The position numbers and the translations under genes are program-made. The notes beneath the pieces were generated by a model. It had not been told where the DNA came from and made no database searches. It worked only from the letters and a program-made list of their open reading frames with translations. From contig DATMGN010000051.1 in assembly GCA_035555435.1 (NCBI GenBank), forward strand, positions 1 to 12,905: a DNA stretch of 12,905 bases, given 5' to 3'. How positions within the stretch are numbered: position 1 is the stretch's first letter; every line of letters begins with the position of its first letter. Positions 5,536-11,696 of this stretch are shown in pieces. The DNA is from 73-13 sp035555435 (lineage in GTDB: Bacteria; Actinomycetota; Actinomycetes; Actinomycetales; Microbacteriaceae).

Positions 5536-7161
5536 TCAGCGCAGCGCCGCGTCGACGATCGCCTTGGCCTCCGCCTGCACCCGAGCCAGATGCTCGGGCC
5601 CGCGGAACGATTCGGCGTAGATCTTGTACACGTCCTCCGTGCCGCTCGGGCGCGCCGCGAACCAAGCCTGCCCCGTCACCACCTTGACGCCCCCGATCGC
5701 CGCCCCATTGCCCGGCGCGTGGCTCAGCCTCGCGATAATCGGGTCGCCCGCGAGCGAGCCCGCGGAGATGTCCTCGGGCGCGAGCGCGCCGAGCCTCGAC
5801 TTCTGCGCGGCCGTCGCGGGCGCATCGATCCGCGCGTAGGCCGGATCGCCGAACTCCGCCGTCAGCTCCCGATAGCGCGCTGACGGCGAGCGACCCGTCC
5901 GCGCGATCATCTCCGCCGCGAGCAGCGCGAGCAGGATGCCGTCCTTGTCGGTCGTCCAAACCGACCCGTCGCGCTCGAGGAAGCTCGCGCCGGCCGACTC
6001 CTCCCCGCCGAATGCGACCGAGCCGTCCGAGAGCCCCGGGACGAACCACTTGAAGCCGACGGGGACCTCGACGAGCCTGCGCCCGAGCGAGGCCGCGACG
6101 CGGTCGATCATCGAGGACGACACGAGCGTCTTGCCGATCGCCGCCCCCACGGGCCAGTCCTCGCGGTGCCGGAAGAGATAGTCGATCGCGACCGCGAGGT
6201 AGTGATTGGGGTTCATGAGACCCGCGTCCGGAGTCACGATCCCATGCCGATCGGCGTCCGCGTCATTGCCCGTGATGACGTCGAACTCCCCGCCCGCCGC
6301 CCGCGCGACGAGCGACGCCATCGCCCAAGGCGACGACGGGTCCATCCGGATGCGCCCGTCCCAGTCGAGCGACATGAAGCCCCACTGCGGATCCACCCGC
6401 GGGTTCAGCACCGTCAGGTCGAGGTCGTAGCGGTCCCGGATCGCCGCCCAGTAGTCGACCGACGCGCCGCCGAGCGGATCCACCCCGATGCGCACGCCCG
6501 CACGACGGATCTCCGCCATGTCGATCACGCTCCCGAGTGCGTCGACGTACTCGCCGAGGAAGTCGTGCTCGCGGAACACGACCTCGCTCGTGCGCCGCAC
6601 GCCCGTGCCGCCCGCCTCGAGCAGCTCGTTCGCACGCGCCGCGATCCAGCTCGTCGCATCGGCGTCCGCCGGACCGCCGTGCGGCGGGTTGTACTTGAAG
6701 CCGCCGTCGCGCGGAGGATTGTGGCTCGGCGTCACCACAATGCCATCGGCGACCTCCGCCGGGAGCCGACCCGGCACGCGGTTGTGCACGACGATCGCGC
6801 GCGACACCGCAGGCGTCGGCACCCAGCGCGTCGTCGTCCGCGTCTCCACCCCGTTCGCGCTGAGCACCTCGAGGGCCGTCCGCAGCGCCGGCGCCGACAG
6901 CGCGTGCGTGTCGCCGCCCATGAAGAGCGGCCCCCCGATCGAGTGCGCGGCGCGATACTCCACGATCGCCTGCGTCGTCGCCGCGATATGCGCATCGTTG
7001 AACGCCGTGTCGAGGCTTGAGCCCCGGTGCCCACTCGTCCCGAACACCACCCGCTGCTCGGGCACCGCCGGGTCCGGCGTCAGCGAGTGATACGCCTCGA
7101 GGAGATCGTCGACGTCCACCAGGTCGTCGGGTCGGGCCGGGGTGCCAGCGCGCTCGTGCAT
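5536..7161 (-). CDS. pgm: Phosphoglucomutase (alpha-D-glucose specific)
   Basis: This 541-residue cytoplasmic enzyme interconverts glucose-1-phosphate and glucose-6-phosphate, feeding glycogen, trehalose and UDP-glucose synthesis. All four domain signatures of the alpha-phosphohexomutase family are present. GTSGHRG is at 41-47, and the phosphoserine loop TPSHNPP places the catalytic serine at 146. The magnesium loop has Asp300, Asp302 and Asp304 followed by RHGIVTP. The sugar-binding loop GEESAGASF starts at 386, and the phosphate-binding RPSGTED is at 504-510. Length and the MNPNHYLAV block match the bacterial Pgm type rather than phosphomannomutase. The ATG lies four bases after the stop of the lipid kinase gene, so the two form an operon, and a long hairpin follows the stop. 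Confidence 0.97.
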   Translation of the reverse strand: MHERAGTPARPDDLVDVDDLLEAYHSLTPDPAVPEQRVVFGTSGHRGSSLDTAFNDAHIAATTQAIVEYRAAHSIGGPLFMGGDTHALSAPALRTALEVLSANGVETRTTTRWVPTPAVSRAIVVHNRVPGRLPAEVADGIVVTPSHNPPRDGGFKYNPPHGGPADADATSWIAARANELLEAGGTGVRRTSEVVFREHDFLGEYVDALGSVIDMAEIRRAGVRIGVDPLGGASVDYWAAIRDRYDLDLTVLNPRVDPQWGFMSLDWDGRIRMDPSSPWAMASLVARAAGGEFDVITGNDADADRHGIVTPDAGLMNPNHYLAVAIDYLFRHREDWPVGAAIGKTLVSSSMIDRVAASLGRRLVEVPVGFKWFVPGLSDGSVAFGGEESAGASFLERDGSVWTTDKDGILLALLAAEMIARTGRSPSARYRELTAEFGDPAYARIDAPATAAQKSRLGALAPEDISAGSLAGDPIIARLSHAPGNGAAIGGVKVVTGQAWFAARPSGTEDVYKIYAESFRGPEHLARVQAEAKAIVDAALR

Positions 7162-7165
7162 GCCC

Positions 7166-8137
7166 TCATTCTGCTTCGTCGGGGCACTTGACGAGCAGGG
7201 AACCCGGTTCCAGCCAGGCCTCCAGTCCTATGGCGTCGCCGAGATCATCACCGTCGACCTGGACGCCGACCGGGTGATCGGTCGACAGGCTGAGGCGCGC
7301 GCCCCGCCGATAGATGACGTCGCGTCCCTGCGCGGTCCGCCGATCGCTGACCCGCCGACCCCAGGCGAAGCGGCGGAGGATGGAGTTCTCCACCGCGACC
7401 GTCGTCCACACCTTCGCGACACCGAACGGGCCGCGCGGCCGGAAGCCCGCGATGTCGAGGATGCCGTCGTCCGGCTCGGAATCGGGCACGATCCGCAGCC
7501 CGCCAGGCAACAGGTCGCAGTTCGCGATGACCATCGAGTGCACTCGCGCACCGCGCTGCTCCCGGTCGTCGACCCGGTAGACGATGCGGAACGGCTTGGA
7601 TCGCGGCAGCGTGCGCCACACGGCGTCCGCGTAGGCCATCCAGCCGATCGACTTCTTCAGCGCGGGCTTCGTCGCGCGCAGCATCTCGGCGTCGATGCCC
7701 ATGCCCGCGATGACGAGGAACACTTCCTCGCCCGAGGTCGAACCGTCCTGACGGGTCGCCTGCAGGAGCCCCAAGTCGATCGCGCGGGTCGCATCGGCGT
7801 AGGCGACCTCGACGGCGCGCTCCAGCGCGAGCGGCAGGCCGAGGTTGCGCGCGAGCAGATTGCCGGTGCCCTGCGGCACGATCGCCATCGACACGCCCGT
7901 GTCGCGCACGCCCGCGGCGACGGCTCGGACCGTGCCGTCGCCCCCGACCGCCGCGACGGTGTCCGCGCCGGCACCGGCGGCCCGGGCGGCGAGCCCCGTG
8001 CCGAAGTCGTCGGGCGTGGTCGGCAGCCAGTCGACCTCGTCCCAGCCGGCGACCTCGGCCCCCTGCTCGAAGGCGCGCCGGAGCGTGTCCTCCTTGACCT
8101 TGAGGGGATTGAAGACCACGGCCATGCGGCGTGCCAC
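7166..8137 (-). CDS. Diacylglycerol kinase-family lipid kinase (YegS/DagK type)
   Basis: This 323-residue protein has the diacylglycerol kinase catalytic fold, which phosphorylates diacylglycerol or a related lipid with ATP at the inner face of the membrane. Motifs include GGDGTV at 65-70 and PQGTGN at 88-93 (nucleotide binding), IAGMGIDAE at 143-151, LLPGGL at 209-214 and DDGILDI at 223-229. No transmembrane segment is visible. The start may be GTG at 8137 or ATG at 8125. I prefer GTG because the -10-like TACGGT ends exactly seven bases before it, as at two other starts in the window; the ATG shortens the protein by only four residues. The gene is divergent from serS and is followed after four bases by pgm. 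Substrate is not determinable: diacylglycerol, sphingoid base or undecaprenol analogues are all possible in this family. Confidence 0.92.
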   Translation of the reverse strand: MARRMAVVFNPLKVKEDTLRRAFEQGAEVAGWDEVDWLPTTPDDFGTGLAARAAGAGADTVAAVGGDGTVRAVAAGVRDTGVSMAIVPQGTGNLLARNLGLPLALERAVEVAYADATRAIDLGLLQATRQDGSTSGEEVFLVIAGMGIDAEMLRATKPALKKSIGWMAYADAVWRTLPRSKPFRIVYRVDDREQRGARVHSMVIANCDLLPGGLRIVPDSEPDDGILDIAGFRPRGPFGVAKVWTTVAVENSILRRFAWGRRVSDRRTAQGRDVIYRRGARLSLSTDHPVGVQVDGDDLGDAIGLEAWLEPGSLLVKCPDEAE

Positions 8138-8144
8138 GATCCAT

Positions 8145-8150
8145 ACCGTA
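8145..8150 (-). promoter_or_regulatory. -10 box of the lipid kinase-pgm operon, probably leaderless
   Basis: TACGGT (TAnnnT) reads 8150 to 8145 on the minus strand, followed by seven bases and then the GTG start at 8137. No ribosome binding site precedes the GTG. No convincing -35 box was found. Confidence 0.5.
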
Positions 8151-8166
8151 CCCGCGTCGCCGGCCT

Positions 8167-8179
8167 CCGTGCGGCACGG
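8167..8179. promoter_or_regulatory. Perfect dyad between divergent promoters
   Basis: CCGTGC-G-GCACGG is a perfect inverted repeat with six-base arms. It lies in the 65-nt region between the lipid kinase and serS starts, at the expected -35 position of both promoters. It may be an operator or just a GC-rich chance palindrome. Confidence 0.4.
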
Positions 8180-8189
8180 GTCCGAAGCC

Positions 8190-8195
8190 TAGACT
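8190..8195 (+). promoter_or_regulatory. -10 box of serS, probably leaderless
   Basis: TAGACT ends seven bases before the serS ATG, so transcription would begin at or within a base of the start codon. There is no Shine-Dalgarno sequence between them. The same TAGACTCG octamer precedes the tRNA-Ser gene. Confidence 0.6.
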
Positions 8196-8202
8196 CGACG
8201 GC

Positions 8203-9462
8203 ATGATCGACCCCGTCCTGCTGCGCTCGGAGCCCGACCGCGTGCGCGCATCCCAGACGGCCCGCGGCGAGGACGTCGGACTTGTCGACGCCGCGATCGA
8301 CGCGGACGCGTCGCGCCGACTCGCGCTCGCCGAGTACGAGCAGCTGCGATCCGAGCAGAACGCCCACTCCAAGCTCGTCGCCCAGGCGCCGAAGGACGAG
8401 AAGGCGGCGCTCGTCGCGCAGGCGCAGGACCTCGCGGCGCGGGTGAAGGCCGCCCAGCAGGCGGCGAATGCGGCCGATGCCGCGTTCGAGGCGGCGAGCG
8501 CGCGGATCGGCAACGTCGTCGTCGAGGGGGTTCCCGCCGGCGGCGAGGACGACTGGGCGCTGATCCGCGAGGTCGGCACCCCGCGCGACTTCGACTTCGC
8601 GCCGCGCGACCACGTCGAGATCGGCGAGCTCACCCGGGCGATCGACATCCCACGCGGCACCAAAGTCTCCGGGTCGCGCTTCTACTTCCTCCGCGGCTGG
8701 GGCGCGCGGCTCGAGCTCGCGCTCATGCGGCTCGGACTGGAGACCGCGCTCGACGCCGGCTTCGAGCCGCTCATCACGCCCACGCTCGTGCGGCCCGACG
8801 TCATGGCCGGCACCGGCTTCCTCGGAGCGCACTCGGACGAGATCTACTACCTGCCCGCCGACGACCTGTACCTGACGGGCACGAGCGAGGTCGCGCTCGC
8901 CGGCTACCACGCCGACGAGATCATCGACGTCGCCGACGGACCGATCCGGTACGCGGGCTGGTCCGCGTGCTACCGGCGCGAAGCCGGCGCCGCAGGCAAG
9001 GACAACCGGGGCATCCTGCGCGTCCACCAGTTCCACAAGCTCGAGATGTTCAGCTACACCTCCCCCGAGCGCGCCGAAGCCGAGCACCTCGAACTGCTCG
9101 CCCTCCAGGAACGAATGCTCCAGGCCTGCGAGCTCGCCTACCGCGTGATCGATGTCGCCGCCGGCGACCTCGGGTCGAGCGCCGCCCGCAAGTACGACGT
9201 CGAAGCCTGGGTGCCGACCCAGGGCACCTACCGCGAGCTCACCTCGACGAGCAACTGCACGACCTTCCAGGCGCGCCGGCTCGGCATCCGCGCGCGCGGC
9301 GAGGACGGCAAGACCTCGCCCGTGGCAACGCTCAACGGCACGCTCGCCACGACCCGATGGATCGTCGCGATCCTCGAGACCCACCAGCAGCCCGACGGCT
9401 CGGTGCGCGTGCCCGCAGGCCTGCAGCCGTACCTCGGCACCGACGTCATCCCGCTCGCGTGA
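8203..9462 (+). CDS. serS: Seryl-tRNA synthetase
   Basis: This 419-residue class II aminoacyl-tRNA synthetase charges tRNA-Ser with serine. The N-terminal helical arm that contacts the long variable arm of tRNA-Ser spans about residues 30-105 and is rich in Ala, Glu, Gln and Lys. The catalytic core shows the serine-binding TGTSE at 225-229. Motif 2 runs over about 253-283, with YRREAGAAGKDNRG and RVHQFHKLE. Motif 3 is at 376-391, NGTLATTRW with Arg385. The frame is open upstream for 24 more codons, but MIDPVLLR is the conserved family start and follows a leaderless-type -10 box. The next gene overlaps it as GTGA. Length is normal for the family. Confidence 0.98.
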   Translation: MIDPVLLRSEPDRVRASQTARGEDVGLVDAAIDADASRRLALAEYEQLRSEQNAHSKLVAQAPKDEKAALVAQAQDLAARVKAAQQAANAADAAFEAASARIGNVVVEGVPAGGEDDWALIREVGTPRDFDFAPRDHVEIGELTRAIDIPRGTKVSGSRFYFLRGWGARLELALMRLGLETALDAGFEPLITPTLVRPDVMAGTGFLGAHSDEIYYLPADDLYLTGTSEVALAGYHADEIIDVADGPIRYAGWSACYRREAGAAGKDNRGILRVHQFHKLEMFSYTSPERAEAEHLELLALQERMLQACELAYRVIDVAAGDLGSSAARKYDVEAWVPTQGTYRELTSTSNCTTFQARRLGIRARGEDGKTSPVATLNGTLATTRWIVAILETHQQPDGSVRVPAGLQPYLGTDVIPLA

Positions 9463-10304
9463 AGGCGACCGGGCCGGCGGGCGAATCGCGTTCTGCCGAT
9501 AGCTGGCTCGTCGCCCTCGACGTCGACGGCACCATCCTCCACGAGGACGAGTCGATCGACCCCGCCGTCGTCGACGCGGTCCGCTCGGCTCGCGACCGCG
9601 GCCATGAGGTCATGCTCGCGACCGGCCGCTCCTGGCACACGACCCAGCCGGTCCTCCTCGCGCTCGGGCTCAGCCCCGACTACGTGGTGTGCGCGAACGG
9701 CGCGATCATCATGCGACGCCAGGGCGAGGTCTTCGGCGACGAGGCCCCCGACTATGTGCGGGCGCACGTCGAGACCTTCGACCCGACCGAGGTGCTCATG
9801 CGCATCCGGGACCACCTGCCGGACGGGCGCTTCATGGTCGAGCTCGCCGACGGCCAGCGCCTGTACACGGCGGGCATGTTCGACTGGGATCTGTCGAACG
9901 CGACCGAGGTCGGTTTCGACGAGCTCCTCGGCACGTTCGCGACGCGCGTCGTCGTCGTGTCGCCCGACCACGAGCTCGAGGAGTTCCTCGAGGTCGTCGA
10001 GCGGATGGGCCTGCACCGCGTCTCGTATGCCGTCGGCTGGACCTCGTGGCTCGACATCGCCCCCGACGGCGTCAACAAGTCGACGGCGATGGAGCGCGTG
10101 CGGTCGTGGCTCGGAGCGCCCCGCAGCCGTGTGATCGCGGTCGGCGACGGCCGCAACGACATCGAGATGTTCGAGTGGGCGGCGCTGTCGGGCCGCGCGG
10201 TCGCGATGGGCCAGGCGCCCGAGGAGGTGCGCGCGGCGGCGAACGAGCTCGCGCTTCCTGTGAGCGAGGCGGGACTCGCGAGGGTTCTCGACTCGCTCCC
10301 ATGA
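9459..10304 (+). CDS. HAD superfamily phosphatase, Cof/IIB type
   Basis: This 281-residue protein is a HAD hydrolase of the Cof-like (C2B cap) group, which dephosphorylates small phosphorylated metabolites such as sugar phosphates or cofactors. Motif I is DVDGT with nucleophile Asp21 and Asp23. Motif II is ATGRS with Thr55, motif III is Lys207 in VNKST, and motif IV is GDGRNDIEM with Asp230 and Asp234. The cap domain lies between motifs II and III. The GTG start overlaps the serS stop (GTGA), indicating translational coupling. The reading frame is open further upstream inside serS, but that part is only a shadow. A HAD gene beside serS recurs in actinobacteria; the substrate is unknown. Confidence 0.93.
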   Translation: MKATGPAGESRSADSWLVALDVDGTILHEDESIDPAVVDAVRSARDRGHEVMLATGRSWHTTQPVLLALGLSPDYVVCANGAIIMRRQGEVFGDEAPDYVRAHVETFDPTEVLMRIRDHLPDGRFMVELADGQRLYTAGMFDWDLSNATEVGFDELLGTFATRVVVVSPDHELEEFLEVVERMGLHRVSYAVGWTSWLDIAPDGVNKSTAMERVRSWLGAPRSRVIAVGDGRNDIEMFEWAALSGRAVAMGQAPEEVRAAANELALPVSEAGLARVLDSLP

Positions 10305-10313
10305 TCGGCTCGC

Positions 10314-10319
10314 TATCGT
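10314..10319 (+). promoter_or_regulatory. -10 box of first LCP gene, probably leaderless
   Basis: TATCGT ends seven bases before the ATG of the first LCP gene. The hexamer is identical to the proposed -10 of the sugar operon. The preceding HAD gene ends 22 bases before this ATG with no terminator, so read-through from serS is also possible. Confidence 0.5.
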
Positions 10320-10326
10320 CGAGCGG

Positions 10327-11544
10327 ATGGTCGAGGACTTGGGGGGCGTCGAGGACGCCGGCAGCGCATCGCGGGCGCACCGGGTCTCGGCGCGCCACGC
10401 GCACCGCGGCCGTCCGAATCCCGTCGGGCTGATCCTCGGGACCGTCGCCTCGGTCCTCGCGATCCTGCTCATCGCGAGCGCTGCCGTCGGCGCGGTCGTC
10501 TGGAACACGTTCTCCAAGCGACTCGAGGCGACGATCGTGAAGATCTCGGAGACGGACGCCCCGCCGCCGGACCTTGGTGCGATCGAGGGCGGCTTCAACA
10601 TCCTCATCGTCGGTTCGGACACGCGCGAGGGCGCGAACAATATCGACGGGTCGGACACCGACGGGGTGCTCAATGACGTCAACATCCTGCTGCACGTCGC
10701 ACAGGATCAGCAGAGCGCCGTCGTCGTGAGCTTCCCGCGCGACCTGAAGATCCCCTACCCCGACTGCGCGATCGGCGGCGACGGGAAGATCAACTCGGTG
10801 CTGTACTGGGGCGAGCTCGGCTGCGTCGTCCAGACGGTCTCGGAGTTCTCTGGCCTGCCGATCCAGTTCGCGGCGATGGTGACATTCGACGGCGTGATCC
10901 AGATGTCCGACGCGATCGGCGGCGTCGACGTCTGCGTCGGCGGGCCGATCCAGGATGCGGACACCGGCCTCAACATCGGCGCCGCCGGCACCTACAATCT
11001 GCAGGGCTTCTACGCGCTCGCGTTCCTTCGGACTCGCGGCGCGGTCGGCGACGGCAGCGATCTCAGCCGCGTGAGCTCGCAGCAGGTCTACCTGTCGTCG
11101 CTCATCCGCAAGGTCAAGTCTGACGGGACGCTCGGCGACATCGGAAAGCTGCTCGGGCTGTCGCAGGCCGCCCTTTCGAACCTGACATTGTCCGCGGGGC
11201 TCGCCGACCCGTACACGCTCATGCAGATCGCACTCGTGCTCAAGAACATCCCGCTCAATCGCGTCACGTTCACTCAGTTCCCGACGTACGGCGGCGACAC
11301 CTCCGGGCACGGCTACTTCTTCCCGTCGGATTCCGGCTACACGCTCTTCGACTACATCCGGGCGGATCAGCCCTTCGTCCTGCCGCAGGTCGGCGACGAC
11401 CGGGGCTCGACGGTCGATCCGAACGGCGCGCTCACCGAGGAGCAGCAAGCTCAGCTCGCCGACAACACGGGCCTTCCCGTGCTCGACGGGGTGACGGGGC
11501 AGACGGCGGCCGATTTCTCCTGCTCCGTGCCGTACTACGGCTGA
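10327..11544 (+). CDS. LCP (LytR-CpsA-Psr) family cell-wall ligase, copy 1
   Basis: This 405-residue protein is expected to transfer undecaprenyl-linked glycopolymers (teichoic-acid-like or other wall polysaccharides) to peptidoglycan outside the membrane. A basic cytoplasmic tail (residues 1-31) is followed by one membrane helix at about 34-58 and then the extracellular LCP domain. Family residues are visible: GSDTR at 96-100, FPRDL at 136-140, KIN at 154-156 and LRTRG at 234-238. Arg248 and Gln252 correspond by spacing to polyprenyl-phosphate-binding residues of Cps2A. The usual RSDT segment reads GVLNDVN here, keeping an Asp (117). Four extracellular cysteines (147, 166, 203, 399) are all conserved in copy 2. 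The last 60 or so residues form a tail of unknown function. No LytR_C domain is recognised. It follows the HAD gene after 22 bases and is about 70% identical by eye to the gene after the tRNA. Confidence 0.93.
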   Translation: MVEDLGGVEDAGSASRAHRVSARHAHRGRPNPVGLILGTVASVLAILLIASAAVGAVVWNTFSKRLEATIVKISETDAPPPDLGAIEGGFNILIVGSDTREGANNIDGSDTDGVLNDVNILLHVAQDQQSAVVVSFPRDLKIPYPDCAIGGDGKINSVLYWGELGCVVQTVSEFSGLPIQFAAMVTFDGVIQMSDAIGGVDVCVGGPIQDADTGLNIGAAGTYNLQGFYALAFLRTRGAVGDGSDLSRVSSQQVYLSSLIRKVKSDGTLGDIGKLLGLSQAALSNLTLSAGLADPYTLMQIALVLKNIPLNRVTFTQFPTYGGDTSGHGYFFPSDSGYTLFDYIRADQPFVLPQVGDDRGSTVDPNGALTEEQQAQLADNTGLPVLDGVTGQTAADFSCSVPYYG

Positions 11545-11561
11545 CGCCCAATTTCCGTCGC

Positions 11562-11567
11562 TAGACT
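11562..11567 (+). promoter_or_regulatory. -10 box upstream of tRNA-Ser
   Basis: TAGACT lies 16 bases before the 5' end of the tRNA, which gives a short leader to be removed by RNase P. It sits in the loop of a 6-bp dyad, CGTCGC (11556-11561) with GCGACG (11569-11574). CTGACG at 11541-11546 is a weak -35 candidate with a short spacer. This promoter probably serves the second LCP gene too. Confidence 0.55.
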
Positions 11568-11583
11568 CGCGACGCTTGGTCGG

Positions 11584-11668
11584 GGAGGGCTGTCCGAGCG
11601 GCCGATGGAGCCGGTCTTGAAAACCGGTGGGCGGAGACGCCTCGTGGGTTCGAATCCCACGCCCTCCG
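11584..11668 (+). tRNA. tRNA-Ser(UGA)
   Basis: This 85-nt class II tRNA has a 7-bp acceptor stem (GGAGGGC with GCCCTCC) and discriminator G. The D arm contains GAGCGGCC. The anticodon stem CCGGT/ACCGG encloses the loop CTTGAAA, whose anticodon is TGA at 11618-11620, reading UCA and other UCN codons. A long variable arm follows, as expected for serine, and then the T arm GTGGG-TTCGAAT-CCCAC. CCA is not encoded, so it must be added by a nucleotidyltransferase. The gene lies between the two LCP genes, 28 bases before the second, and about 2.1 kb from serS. Confidence 0.97.
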
Positions 11669-11681
11669 CTGAAACACACTT

Positions 11682-11687
11682 GAGGAG
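11682..11687 (+). promoter_or_regulatory. Ribosome binding site of second LCP gene
   Basis: GAGGAG lies nine bases before the ATG at 11697. This gene therefore uses Shine-Dalgarno initiation, unlike its paralogue, fitting translation from an mRNA whose 5' end is made by 3' processing of the tRNA. Confidence 0.75.
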
Positions 11688-11696
11688 CAGAACGCG

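Noticed and set aside
3782..5620. Long plus-strand open frame of 612 codons opposite the amidase
   Set aside because: It is rich in Arg, overlaps a gene with a full catalytic triad on the other strand and shows no recognisable domain; such frames are common shadows in high-GC DNA.
7657..9384. Minus-strand 575-codon open frame opposite serS
   Set aside because: It runs antisense through all conserved serS motifs and into the lipid kinase region in another frame, with no domain of its own.
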